From Chitinimonas_A lacunae (lineage in GTDB: Bacteria; Pseudomonadota; Gammaproteobacteria; Burkholderiales; Chitinimonadaceae), in NCBI RefSeq assembly GCF_042650885.1, contig NZ_JBHSBU010000001.1, forward strand, positions 3,534,001 to 3,598,000: 64,000 nt of DNA, given 5' to 3'. Below, one piece after another: positions 45,721-54,132 of the stretch; positions within the stretch are counted from its first letter, which is position 1, and the number at the start of each line of letters is the position of its first letter. The position numbers were made by a program, and so were the translations under genes. The notes beneath the pieces were generated by a model. That model saw only the letters and a program-made list of their open reading frames with translations. It searched no databases and was not told where the DNA came from.

Positions 45721-46244
45721 GGATGGCCTCCTTCCGGAATGCGCTCGGCCGTGCCCGGATCGGGCGACGGCAGGTCTCGCTGACGGAAACACACGGTCCG
45801 GCTGACGTCGTCGACCGACATCGTCCAGGCGGGGCCGGCCAGCGTCAGCAGTGCGTCACGCAGCGTCAGGGGGCCGAGGGTGAGGTGGGCGGCGGGCAGC
45901 GGCAGCCGGTACAACGGGGCCGCATCGGCCGCCTCGCAGAGCCCGTAGCCGGTGCGCGCGAGCGCATGGCGCAGGGCGTCCCCGACGGTCGCGTCAACGT
46001 CGACCGGGATCGACATCGTCACGACCTGCGCGAGCAGATCACGCTGAAACGGTTCCGGGACCAGCTCGACGAGCGTATAGCGACCTTGCCGCACCACGGA
46101 GACGGACGACGCCACCGCAGTGGGGATGACGTCGGTGACGAGCGGGCGTGTCGCATCAGGGAGTACAGCTGGCTGCGTGGCGCAGCCAGTCAGCACGGCC
46201 CCTGACAGGCACAGACAGAAAACTTGCAGAGGGAAAGGCAGCAC
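45717..46244 (-). CDS. PilL-N-type lipoprotein, PFGI-1 class (TIGR03748)
   Basis: The predicted protein has 175 residues from the GTG at 46244 (GAGG 6 nt upstream); an ATG at 46280 in the same frame is an alternative. The lipobox is VLTGC. Mature segments RPLVTDVIPTAVASSVSVVR, GRYTLVELVPEPFQRDLLAQ and TVGDALRHALARTGYGLC match the N-terminal PilL domain of PFGI-1-class ICEs. It is the first gene of the T4SS operon and is divergent from an XRE regulator. Confidence 0.88.
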   Translation of the reverse strand: MLPFPLQVFCLCLSGAVLTGCATQPAVLPDATRPLVTDVIPTAVASSVSVVRQGRYTLVELVPEPFQRDLLAQVVTMSIPVDVDATVGDALRHALARTGYGLCEAADAAPLYRLPLPAAHLTLGPLTLRDALLTLAGPAWTMSVDDVSRTVCFRQRDLPSPDPGTAERIPEGGHP

Positions 46245-46405
46245 ACGGCACCTCGTTGCGCAGAGTGATGCTGGCAACATTCCAGAACGGGACGCGGTGA
46301 GGTGCAGAGAATCCGCTCTGCCGCACGCCCCGATTTCCGCGAGGCAGGCACAGGCCGCACCGCCGGATCAGATGCTGGGTACTGGTGAGGTGAGGTTTTG
46401 CGATT

Positions 46406-46420
46406 TTCCGAAAATCGGAA
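46406..46420. promoter_or_regulatory. Palindromic candidate operator between pilL operon and XRE gene
   Basis: TTCCGA-AAA-TCGGAA is a perfect 6-3-6 inverted repeat placed between the divergent pilL operon and the helix-turn-helix gene, about 43 bp before the latter's ATG. It fits a dimeric repressor site, probably for that regulator. Confidence 0.45.
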
Positions 46421-46462
46421 GTCGCGCATAGCGTGGGAGGCCGCCCTCGGTCCTGCGGCCCC

Positions 46463-46735
46463 ATGCCCAAGTCGATCTATCGCGACGAATACCGGATGCT
46501 GGTTGATCTGCTGCGTCACGCACGCGAGCAGGCGGGCATCACGCAGGGATCGGTCGCCGAGGCCTTCGGCTGGCCGCAGTCAACCCTGAGCCATCTGGAA
46601 CGCGGTTCCCGTCGCATCGACGTGGTGGAGTTCGTCGACTACTGCCGCGTGATCGGCGTCGATCCGCGGACGGTGTTCAACGAGTTCCTGCAGCGAAGCG
46701 ACAAGGCCGTGAGACGCTCGACCAGAAAGTCCTGA
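46463..46735 (+). CDS. XRE-family helix-turn-helix regulator
   Basis: The predicted protein has 90 residues. The HTH_3 domain is clear: LRHAREQAGITQGSVAEAFG, WPQSTLSHLERGSRRIDVVE. The ATG at 46463 starts MPKSIYRDEYRMLV. It is divergent from the pilL-led T4SS operon and separated by a palindrome. By position it is likely to regulate transfer genes, itself, or both. Confidence 0.85.
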   Translation: MPKSIYRDEYRMLVDLLRHAREQAGITQGSVAEAFGWPQSTLSHLERGSRRIDVVEFVDYCRVIGVDPRTVFNEFLQRSDKAVRRSTRKS

Positions 46736-46781
46736 GCAACGGGTCGAGCCACTGGCTCAACGCGGTCGCGCTGGCAGGCAG

Positions 46782-46868
46782 ACTCAGGCGGTCTTGGCCA
46801 GGTCGGCGATTAGGTCGCAGTGGACCTCGATGCCGATCGCTTCGGCCCCTTGGTCAAAGACCAGCTAA
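46782..46868 (-). pseudogene. C-terminal fragment of an unknown gene
   Basis: After an in-frame TAG the minus strand reads LVFDQGAEAIGIEVHCDLIA followed by DLAKTA and a stop. The composition is clearly coding-like. It has no start and belongs to a foreign, decayed block that continues to the right. The parent family is not recognised. Confidence 0.4.
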
Positions 46869-46922
46869 AGCGCGAAGCAGAAACCCGCCTCATCTTGCCG
46901 GAGCGCATGGGCAGATCAACCA

Positions 46923-47216
46923 CCCTACCGACGGAGAAAACGATGGAACGAGAAGCAAGCGGCCAGCAGGCCAACCGGGACGAAGGCGCAGCCCTGCGCC
47001 GCAGATCAGCAGCAAGAAGCGCTCAAGCAAGAGCAAGAACAGCCCCGCGAATCGCAGCAGCAGGAGCAGCAGAACCGCCTCCAACAGCTTGCCAACCACA
47101 TGGAGCAGCAGCGTATGGAGCGGGAGTGCCAACGCCAGCAGGAGCGCGAGCTCAGCGGCCCGGATTTGAGCCTACGAGGTGGCACCAATGGACGGCAAGG
47201 TGTCGGCAACCGTTGA
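46923..47216 (+). pseudogene. Gln/Glu-rich C-terminal relic, perhaps of a mobilisation relaxase
   Basis: One frame reads a dense coiled-coil-like tail (QQQEALKQEQEQPRESQQQE, MEQQRMERECQRQQERE) and ends SGPDLSLRGGTNGRQGVGNR at 47216. No upstream domain is present and the frame changes near 46990. Such Q/E-rich ends are common in plasmid Mob/TraI relaxases. I infer a decayed plasmid-type gene. Confidence 0.4.
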
Positions 47217-47480
47217 TGCCCTGTCGGCCACTCTTGAAAGGATGTTTCCAATGAAGACCAAAACCGACTTCTAAGCCTTCGGCGCAGCCGTGGCAACATG
47301 GATCGCGGAGCGAACCGACGAGCCGGTATCGGCCCAGCGCCTGCGCTGACACGCTCGCCACTGGCGAAGCCATCATCACTGCCGCCCAAGTGGCAAGCCA
47401 TTTTGGAGGCCCGACCGGATGCCGCCGAGTTGGCCGGGTTGATCGAAGAGTGCCGGGCCTACGTCGAGGACTTGGCGTGA
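47188..47480 (+). pseudogene. Broken small-gene relics before the resolvase
   Basis: The frame from 47188 reads MDGKVSATVDALSATLERMF through KTKTDF, meets a TAA, then continues as AFGAAVATWIAERTDEPVSA to a second stop. Another frame then reads LPPKWQAILEARPDAAELAG, LIEECRAYVEDLA and stops at 47480. All look like formerly coding sequence of a mobile element. Families are not recognised. Confidence 0.4.
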
Positions 47481-47580
47481 TCCTCGTTATTGACCCTGAA
47501 GCGACCGTCGGTTTGACCTATCTGGAGAGTGTCCAAACAGTTAAGATTGCCGTCAATTTTTCTATGTTTGGGTACTGTCA

Positions 47581-48150
47581 ATGAAACAACGAATAGGCTA
47601 TGTCCGCGTTTCGACGGATGACCAGCACCTTGCCTTGCAGCGGGACGCACTGACGAAAGCCGGTTGCAGCGTCATCTACGAGGAAGCGGCCAGCGGGAAA
47701 TCGACGGCCCGCCCGGAGCTTGAGCAGTGCCGCAAGGGGCTGCGAGAGGGTGACACGCTTGTGGTGTGGCGACTGGATCGACTCGGGCGCAGCCTGCCGG
47801 ACTTGGTGCAGATCGTGGCCGAGCTGGAACAGCGCGGCGTTGGCTTCGAGAGCTTGACCGAGAAGATCAAGACGGACAGCGCAGCGGGCAGGCTGGTTTT
47901 CCATGTGTTCGCCGCCCTGTCGGAGTTCGAGCGGAACTTAATCCGCGAGCGCACACAGGCCGGTCTAACTGCCGCCCGTGCCCGTGGCCGGGCCGGTGGC
48001 CGCAAGCCGAAGCTGGATGAGCAGCAGGTGCGGGAAATCAAGGCGCTTTTGCGCGACCCAGACATTCAGGTGGCAGACGTGGCCCGCCGCTATGGCGTGT
48101 CCCGCACCACCCTTTACAAACACGTCGGCGTCATCGCGCCGCGCCAATGA
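47581..48150 (+). CDS. Serine recombinase / Tn3-type resolvase
   Basis: The predicted protein has 189 residues. The catalytic domain starts MKQRIGYVRVSTDDQHLALQ, with the nucleophile Ser in RVST. It continues DTLVVWRLDRLGRSLPDLVQ and AALSEFERNLIRERTQAGL, and ends with an HTH (VADVARRYGVSRTTLYKHVG). It is close in size and order to Tn3-family resolvases/invertases. It sits 12 bp before the methyltransferase gene, so it may have carried the restriction-modification genes. Confidence 0.93.
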   Translation: MKQRIGYVRVSTDDQHLALQRDALTKAGCSVIYEEAASGKSTARPELEQCRKGLREGDTLVVWRLDRLGRSLPDLVQIVAELEQRGVGFESLTEKIKTDSAAGRLVFHVFAALSEFERNLIRERTQAGLTAARARGRAGGRKPKLDEQQVREIKALLRDPDIQVADVARRYGVSRTTLYKHVGVIAPRQ

Positions 48151-48162
48151 GGACGTGACGGA

Positions 48163-49632
48163 ATGCTTGAACAACTTGACACCGCAGACAGCGTGCGCCG
48201 CGAGGTTGCCCCCCGCACCGCCCAGAAGCACAAGTCTGAGTTGGGCCAGTTCATGACCCCTTCGAGCGTGGCCCGCTTCATGGCGGGCATGTTCCCGCCT
48301 AGCACCCTGCAGACCTGCCGCTTGCTGGATGCAGGCGCGGGCGTCGGTGCCCTCTCCTGCGCCTTCCTTGACCGCTGGGTGGCCGGTGGCTTCGGCTTCA
48401 AAGCCGTAGAGGCGACGGCCTACGAGGTGGACGAGAAACTGCGGGGACACCTCAAACAGCACTTGGCGGCCTACAGCAAGGTCAAGGCCGAAGTCATCGC
48501 CGGGGATTACATCGAGCTGGCGACCGCCGAGGATCTCCAGGCCAAGGGCTACACCCACGCCATCCTCAATCCGCCCTACAAGAAAATCAACAGCAATTCA
48601 GCCCACCGGCTGGCCCTGCGCTCTGTCGGCATTGAGACGGTGAACCTGTATTCGGCCTTCGTCGCGCTCGCCGTGGCACAGGCCGCACCGGGCGGCCAGA
48701 TCGTGGCGATCATCCCGCGCAGCTTCTGCAATGGGCCGTACTACCGCCCGTTCCGTGACTTCATCCTTGAGCGTGCAGCTATCCGCCACATGCACCTCTT
48801 CGAGTCGCGTAACAAGGCGTTCAAGGACGATGAAGTGCTGCAAGAGAACGTCATCATCCGCCTTGAGCGTGGCGGCCAGCAGGGGCCGGTGACGATCACC
48901 ACTTCGACCGACGACAGCTTCACCGACCTTGCCACGAACGAACACCTGTTCGACCGGATCGTATTCCCGGATGACCCGGGACGGTTCATCCATGTGCCCA
49001 CCACCACCGAGAAAAGTGCCATCGAGCTATCGCCCGCCGTGCGCTACTCGCTGGCCGATCTGGGCATCAAGGTATCGACCGGGCCTGTGGTGGACTTCCG
49101 CTTGAAAGAGCAACTGCGTGACATGCCCGAAGAGGGCACGGTGCCGCTGATCTACCCCGGACACCTGAGCATCACCGGGACGGTGTGGCCGGTGCCGGGC
49201 TTGAAGAAGCCCAACGCGATCATGCGCAACGCCGAGACGGAAAAGTGGCTTTACGCGAACGGCTTTTATTGCGTGGTGCGCCGGTTCTCATCGAAGGAAG
49301 AGAAGCGTCGCGTGGTGGCGAGCGTGGTTGATCCTGCGGCCTTTGGCGACCATGCCGTACTGGGCTTCGAGAACCACCTGAACCTCTTTCACGAGAACAA
49401 GCGCGGCTTGCCGGAGCTGCTGGCCCGAGGGCTTGCCGTGTTCCTGAACACCACCGCCGTGGATGAGAACTTCCGCCGCTTCAACGGCCACACGCAGGTC
49501 AACGCAACCGACCTCAAGCTGATGAAGTACCCGAGCCGTGAGGCGCTGATCGAGCTGGGCCAATGGGTCAAGCAGCACAGCGAAATCACACAGGAAATGA
49601 TTGATGAACAACTCGGGAAACTGACTGCATGA
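48163..49632 (+). CDS. Eco57I-like DNA N6-adenine methyltransferase (PstI/BsuBI-type R-M)
   Basis: The predicted protein has 489 residues. The SAM-binding motif DAGAGVGAL lies at about 56-64 and catalytic NPPY at 136-139 (THAILNPPYKKINSNSAHRL). The N-terminal KSELGQFMTPSSVARFMAGM is typical of Eco57I-class methylases. The C-terminal target-recognition part includes HVPTTTEKSAIELSPAV. It is coupled to the following endonuclease gene by a 4-base overlap (ATGA), forming a type II R-M pair. By homology to the PstI family the target could be CTGCAG, which is inference. Confidence 0.92.
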   Translation: MLEQLDTADSVRREVAPRTAQKHKSELGQFMTPSSVARFMAGMFPPSTLQTCRLLDAGAGVGALSCAFLDRWVAGGFGFKAVEATAYEVDEKLRGHLKQHLAAYSKVKAEVIAGDYIELATAEDLQAKGYTHAILNPPYKKINSNSAHRLALRSVGIETVNLYSAFVALAVAQAAPGGQIVAIIPRSFCNGPYYRPFRDFILERAAIRHMHLFESRNKAFKDDEVLQENVIIRLERGGQQGPVTITTSTDDSFTDLATNEHLFDRIVFPDDPGRFIHVPTTTEKSAIELSPAVRYSLADLGIKVSTGPVVDFRLKEQLRDMPEEGTVPLIYPGHLSITGTVWPVPGLKKPNAIMRNAETEKWLYANGFYCVVRRFSSKEEKRRVVASVVDPAAFGDHAVLGFENHLNLFHENKRGLPELLARGLAVFLNTTAVDENFRRFNGHTQVNATDLKLMKYPSREALIELGQWVKQHSEITQEMIDEQLGKLTA

Positions 49633-50588
49633 CCGACAAGAAGAACGACTACATCGAGGCCGCCCACCAGATCATCATTTCGCTGGGCCTACCCCGAGCG
49701 CAGCAAAACGAGCGATCTGCTCTGTCACTGCTGGCCCTGCTGAACCTCACGCCGGGCAAGCCGTGGGCAGAGGCAGAAAACCCGCTTGTGGGCATTACAC
49801 CGATCATGGATTGGGCACGCGCTTACTACGGCAAGGAGTACGCGCCCAACACCCGCGAGACGTTCCGCCGCCAGACCATGCACCAGTTTTGCGACGCTGG
49901 CGTGGCCCTCTACAATCCGGACAAGCCAGACCGCCCGGTGAACAGCCCGAAGGCCGTCTATCAAGTCGAACCCGCCGCCCTCAAGCTGCTGCGCAGCTTT
50001 GGCTCGCCCAAGTGGCACGACAACCTCACCGCCTATCTGGCCGAGCGTGAAACGCTGGTTGCTAAGTACGCGATGGAGCGCGAGCAGAACCGCATCCCGG
50101 TCGAGATCGCGCCGGGGAAGAAAATCACCCTCAGCCCCGGCGAACATAGCGAACTCATCCGGGCCATCATCGAGGACTTTGCGCCCCGCTTTGCGCCAGG
50201 TAGCGTGCTGATCTATGCCGGGGACACCGGCGACAAGTGGGGTTACTTCGACGCCGCGCTGCTGGCCGAGCTGGGCGTGGATGTGGACTCACACGGCAAG
50301 ATGCCCGATGTGGTCTTGCACTTCACCGAGAAAAATTGGCTGCTGCTGGTGGAGTCCGTCACCAGTCACGGCCCGGTCGATGGCAAGCGCCACGCCGAAC
50401 TCGCCAAGCTCTTTGCCGGTTCCAAGGCTGGGCTGGTCTATGTGACCGCCTTCCCGAACCGCTCCATCATGGGCCGCTACCTTGGCGAAATCGCATGGGA
50501 GACAGAGGTGTGGGTGGCCGATGCGCCGTCGCACCTGATCCACTTCAACGGCGTGCGCTTCCTCGGCCCCTACGCGACCGAGGGCTGA
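49629..50588 (+). CDS. BsuBI/PstI-family type II restriction endonuclease
   Basis: The predicted protein has 319 residues, normal for the family. The N-terminal segment ERSALSLLALLNLTPGKPWA with YAPNTRETFRRQTMHQFCDA, and the catalytic region YAGDTGDKWGYFD, GKMPDVVLHFTEKNWLLLVE, SVTSHGPVDGKRHAEL, are characteristic of BsuBI/PstI enzymes (a PD-(D/E)XK-like nuclease). It is expressed together with the methylase. It would destroy incoming DNA lacking the host methylation mark. Confidence 0.92.
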   Translation: MTDKKNDYIEAAHQIIISLGLPRAQQNERSALSLLALLNLTPGKPWAEAENPLVGITPIMDWARAYYGKEYAPNTRETFRRQTMHQFCDAGVALYNPDKPDRPVNSPKAVYQVEPAALKLLRSFGSPKWHDNLTAYLAERETLVAKYAMEREQNRIPVEIAPGKKITLSPGEHSELIRAIIEDFAPRFAPGSVLIYAGDTGDKWGYFDAALLAELGVDVDSHGKMPDVVLHFTEKNWLLLVESVTSHGPVDGKRHAELAKLFAGSKAGLVYVTAFPNRSIMGRYLGEIAWETEVWVADAPSHLIHFNGVRFLGPYATEG

Positions 50589-50592
50589 CGCG

Positions 50593-50930
50593 ATGACGAA
50601 CAGCCGAGTCCACTCGCAACGGTGGATTTCGCTTTTGATCGCTGGAGCATGAAGAGCGGGCCAAGCAGATGCGGGCCGTGCGTAACCGCCAGTACGGGAA
50701 CATCTACGCTGAGGCCGCCACCGATGAGCGATGGGTTGGCGACTTGGGCGAGATGGTTTTCAACTCGTGGCTCAAGCACGAGGGCATCCAAGGCTTCGAG
50801 TGGGTGCTGACGATGCAGCCGGTGCGCCTGACTTCGTGACGGCCCTGAACATCCGAATCGGGGTCAAGACCGTGAAGCGCAAGGTGCTGCCCCGCGAGGA
50901 CTACACGGCCCAAATCACCCCCATCACGCT
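50593..50930 (+). pseudogene. Multiply frameshifted PD-(D/E)XK-like gene after the R-M pair
   Basis: Coding-like pieces follow one another in different frames: MTNSRVHSQ, then VDFAFDRW, then EERAKQMRAVRNRQYGNIYA with ERWVGDLGEMVFNSWLKHEG, then AGAPDFVTALNIRIGVKTVK with RKVLPREDYTAQITPITLEQ. The PDF...GVKT spacing suggests a nuclease-like fold. At least three frameshifts and a 3' truncation at about 50930 make it non-functional. It probably formed a third gene of the restriction module. Confidence 0.55.
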
Positions 50931-51623
50931 TGAGCAAGTAGCCCACGCCGGCACCTTGACGATGCTGCCCAGCGGATCGGCATTGCTCCTGAATGCCGAC
51001 GCCGCGTGGTGCCAGTCGTAGCGATATTCGCGGCCGGATTCGGTGCGCACCACCAGGGCCGTGGGGGCCGTGACGCGTGCACATTCGCTGGCCTTCGCCA
51101 GTCGCGCTTCGCATTCGAATACCGGATTGGCGAGGGTGCCGGTGTAGAACGCGAGCGTGTGCTCGACATTGCTGCTCCAGCCCGCGCCCCACAGTCCCCG
51201 CTCGTGATCGGATGCCGCCGAATAGCTGCGCACGAGCTCCAGCGGCATCTCACCCGTGCCGCCGAAGTCCGTGTCGATCTGAATCTTGTTGCCGCTTTGC
51301 ACCACGATCGGGTTGCCGACTGCAGCACTGATCCCTGGCACGGTGCTCTCGCACGGGTCGGCCGGCCACTCGTCTTCGTTGTCGGCAATCGGCGCGACGA
51401 TAAAGGGGCGGGTGTGGCTATCCACTGCACTGAAAATCCGCGAGAACCCTGGGCTCATTGGCTGCAGTGGCAAGGGGTAGCCAATCACGGTCGTACCAGG
51501 CAGTCGACGCTGTGCGAGGGCTTCAGTGGGCAGGCAGAGGATGACCGCGGCGGTCACCATCGTGACGGCGAGCAGCACGAGCCGGAGGGCAGGACGCACA
51601 AGCGTTCGGATCAGTCGTTTCAT
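50901..51623 (-). pseudogene. RHS-repeat protein gene, truncated after the N-terminal DUF6531 region
   Basis: From 51623 there is a signal peptide (LRLVLLAVTMVTAAVILCLP), then an RHS/DUF6531 start: VGNPIVVQSGNKIQIDTDFG, PLELVRSYSAASDHERGLWG, AGWSSNVEHTLAFYTGTL. Similarity stops near residue 230 (GSIVKVPAWAT), where the restriction module's relic begins on the other strand. Normal RHS proteins exceed 1000 residues. The insertion or recombination of the 46.8-50.9 kb module removed the repeats and toxin tip. Confidence 0.75.
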
Positions 51624-52026
51624 GCAGGCGATAACTCATCAGGGGCAGGCTGCCCGTGGCGGGAGGGTTTGCAGCGGATGATCTGAAGGGTGGAGGTCGG
51701 TCGAATCACTTCCGTGCTGACGAAGGCCGTTCGTCCAGTGTCAGCACCGGGCGCGATCTCGCAGGTCGCCGAAAGGAAATTCGCGAGCTTGGAAGCTGCC
51801 GCCAGGCGCGACGGCGAGGGACCGGGCAATGCGGGGCGGGATGTCGACTATTCTGCAAGGCGACCGTCTCGCGGTCTGCGACGAATTCGCCCGGACCTGT
51901 TGGAGCGTGATGGGTGGGATTTCATGTTTTGCGATATCGGCATGCAGCCGATCACGACATCACAACACGACCCGGCCCGCCTCTATCACTCGATAGAGGA
52001 TGAGCAAGACGATCCGGTGAGTGCGG
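51624..52026. other. Spacer without a supported gene
   Basis: One open frame on the plus strand (from 51690) overlaps the downstream antisense gene and has no ribosome-binding site or recognisable domain. I do not support it. Nothing else is apparent. Confidence 0.35.
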
Positions 52027-52284
52027 CTATGGGCGGGACTGCGGCGCCTCGTCGCTGAGCATGAAGCGCAGCCTGAAGGTGCCGGCCGCTTCGGCTTCAA
52101 GCGCTGCCTTGGCCTGATCCAGTTCAGAGCGGATGAGGTCGAGCAGGTTGTGCTGGATATCGTCACTGAGGCGCTGGAACCGCTCGAAGCTCTCGCCGAT
52201 CAGGCTGTTCGCGAGTGCCCAGGCGCGGGTCACATGCGCGATGGGCTCATCGGTGTAGTGACCACTGACGGGCGACTCGGCCAT
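52027..52284 (-). CDS. Small ICE protein of unknown function
   Basis: The predicted protein has 85 residues from the ATG at 52284. It is largely helical (HVTRAWALANSLIGESFERF, QRLSDDIQHNLLDLIRSELD, QAKAALEAEAAG) with no membrane span. The family is not recognised. It may be an ICE core accessory between the RHS gene and the early region. Confidence rests on coding-like composition and helical periodicity. Confidence 0.5.
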   Translation of the reverse strand: MAESPVSGHYTDEPIAHVTRAWALANSLIGESFERFQRLSDDIQHNLLDLIRSELDQAKAALEAEAAGTFRLRFMLSDEAPQSRP

Positions 52285-52749
52285 GGCTTGTCTTCGCGGC
52301 AACACGGGTGGGGCAAAGTCTGGCAGCTTCTGGCAGCGCCGATGACAAGCGCACTTTCATGGAATTGAAATTGCGTTTTCATCGGCGGTCGGATCGCATC
52401 GGGCCAGCGATCACTGCCTCGGTGGCCACCATAGTTGTCTACTTTTCAATTGATGTCGCGAGCGTCGACACGCGGCATCCGCCACAGCGGCAGAACGTGC
52501 GTGGGCTTGATGATGTGTGGCGTGCCGACTTTGAGCCCGATAAGGTGTTCATGCTGGTGGACGGCATTTCTCATCGAACTACCGACGTTTCGCACGGCGC
52601 TGTTGGCGCGGCTGCAAGACCTGCCTCGATCGGGCGCCGATGAGAGCCCAGGTATACGCCACCTAGTTCGCTGGCTACAGACGATGATTTCGCAGGGACG
52701 TTAAGAAGTGGCTATCCTCGATCCGCTCCGGTATTCAAGGGGAAACGCG
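52285..52749. other. Spacer upstream of the P-loop ATPase gene
   Basis: Open frames here lack family signal. GC falls towards the right as the low-GC ATPase segment begins, around 52690. No repeat or promoter is called. Confidence 0.35.
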
Positions 52750-54060
52750 ATGACAAAACTCACCCAAGTGTTCGGCGTTAGCGCAGACCCAGTGCTGTCA
52801 TACATCGTTCGCGACAGTATCGATGGCCTGTTCACCACAGTGCTGAACGAAGATAAACACATAGTAGTGTACGGCGCGTCGAAGCAAGGAAAGTCGGCCC
52901 TCGTTTCTCGGTACCTTCCTTACGACCAGAATATAGTTGTCCGGCTATCGCCGAACACGAACGTAGAAGATATCTATTCGAGCATACTTCGACAGTGCGG
53001 AGTAGAAATCGAAACAGGTAAGGTCGATGAAATGTCTTCGGAAACGTCCGCAACATTGGGTATTAGAGCTAAGGCAACCCTCTGGTTCTTCGGGGAGGGA
53101 GAAGCAAATGCGTCAGGTGGCCTTAAGGCGAACGACAAGGTTCAAAAGGCATCAAAGACAATTCCTTTCAACTTGGCTTTGGCTCAAGACATCGCTGAGC
53201 TTCTGAAAGCGGTCGGCTTCAAGAAGAAGATCGTACTGGAAAACTTTCATTACTTGGCAGAGGAAAAGCAACGCCAACTGGCGTTCGATCTGCGCTCGTT
53301 TCAAGAAATGGGGATCGTGTTCGTGATCTTGGGGGTCTGGCGTCAAAAGGACAAACTTCGCATCTATTGTCCCGACCTTACGGACCGTGTCGTAGACGTT
53401 GCGGTCGAGCCATGGACCGAAGAAGAGTTCAGGAAAGTTGCAGCAGAGGGTGCAAAGTACCTAGATGTCGCATTTAGCCCTGAAGTAATTCAGCGATGTA
53501 TTGCGAATTCCTTTGGAAGCATTGGAGTCTTCCAAGAGCTGGTGAAGCACACCTGTCTAGCAGCCGGCGTGCTTGAACGGAAATCGCGTCCCCAGCAGGT
53601 CACCGATGCCGCATTCGCAGACAAAGCAATCAAGGATAAGGCCGATCAGTACGGCGCGACTCATCAGCAAGCGCTAGAAGTAATTTCCTCGGGGAATGTG
53701 ACGCACTCAAAAGAAAAGGAGAAGACGCCTCTGCACCTGCCTTATTACTTGGTGTGTGCCATTTTGGAGATGGGGTACGCTGGGTTGGAACACGGAGCTA
53801 GCCGGTCTGATATCACGGAGAAAATCAAGCAGCAGCATCACCGCAAGGACGATGTGCGCGGGTCCGACATGAGCAACCTGCTCCACAATCTTTCGACGCT
53901 TCAGCACAAAAAGGGAATTAATCCCCCGCTCATTGACTATGATGTTGGAAAACGCCGGCTATACGCGATCGACTCCACGTTTTTCTTCTTCTTGCGGAAC
54001 TGCGACCTCCAGCTTGTAAAGGATGAATTGCCTTCGCCGATTGATGGCAATGAGGGGTAG
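52750..54060 (+). CDS. Stand-alone P-loop (AAA/STAND-like) ATPase, cargo gene
   Basis: The predicted protein has 436 residues. The ATG at 52750 follows AAGGGGAAA; an in-frame ATG at 52708 is less likely. Walker A is VVYGASKQGKSALVSRYL (GASKQGKS at 42-49) and the Walker B region is KKIVLENFHYL (161-169), with Glu-Asn in place of Asp-Glu. A C-terminal winged-helix-like segment has NLLHNLSTLQHKKGI and ends YAIDSTFFFFLRNCDLQL. No effector domain is fused. Codon use is far more AT-rich than in the ICE core, so it was probably acquired recently. A defence-type role is plausible but unproven. Confidence 0.75.
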   Translation: MTKLTQVFGVSADPVLSYIVRDSIDGLFTTVLNEDKHIVVYGASKQGKSALVSRYLPYDQNIVVRLSPNTNVEDIYSSILRQCGVEIETGKVDEMSSETSATLGIRAKATLWFFGEGEANASGGLKANDKVQKASKTIPFNLALAQDIAELLKAVGFKKKIVLENFHYLAEEKQRQLAFDLRSFQEMGIVFVILGVWRQKDKLRIYCPDLTDRVVDVAVEPWTEEEFRKVAAEGAKYLDVAFSPEVIQRCIANSFGSIGVFQELVKHTCLAAGVLERKSRPQQVTDAAFADKAIKDKADQYGATHQQALEVISSGNVTHSKEKEKTPLHLPYYLVCAILEMGYAGLEHGASRSDITEKIKQQHHRKDDVRGSDMSNLLHNLSTLQHKKGINPPLIDYDVGKRRLYAIDSTFFFFLRNCDLQLVKDELPSPIDGNEG

Positions 54061-54090
54061 CAGGTCGTCTGCTACCTAACGTTATGTGGG

Positions 54091-54120
54091 TCCAAAAGGA
54101 AACGGCCCCGAAGGGCCGTT
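54091..54120 (-). terminator. Intrinsic terminator of the early-region operon
   Basis: On the minus strand AACGGCCC-TTCG-GGGCCGTT is followed by TCCTTTTGG, 13 bases after the helicase stop. Confidence 0.7.
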
Positions 54121-54132
54121 CAAACCATCACC

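Noticed and set aside
44119..45783. 554-codon plus-strand frame opposite PFL_4693 and neighbours
   Set aside because: It is antisense to three recognised ICE genes and has no recognisable domain.
51690..52058. Plus-strand open frame of 122 codons
   Set aside because: No ribosome-binding site, no recognised domain, and it runs into the antisense small gene at 52027.
52308..52704. Overlapping short plus-strand frames before the P-loop ATPase, considered as a toxin/partner gene
   Set aside because: They lack a Shine-Dalgarno, shift frame, and show no family signal. I could not support a partner gene.
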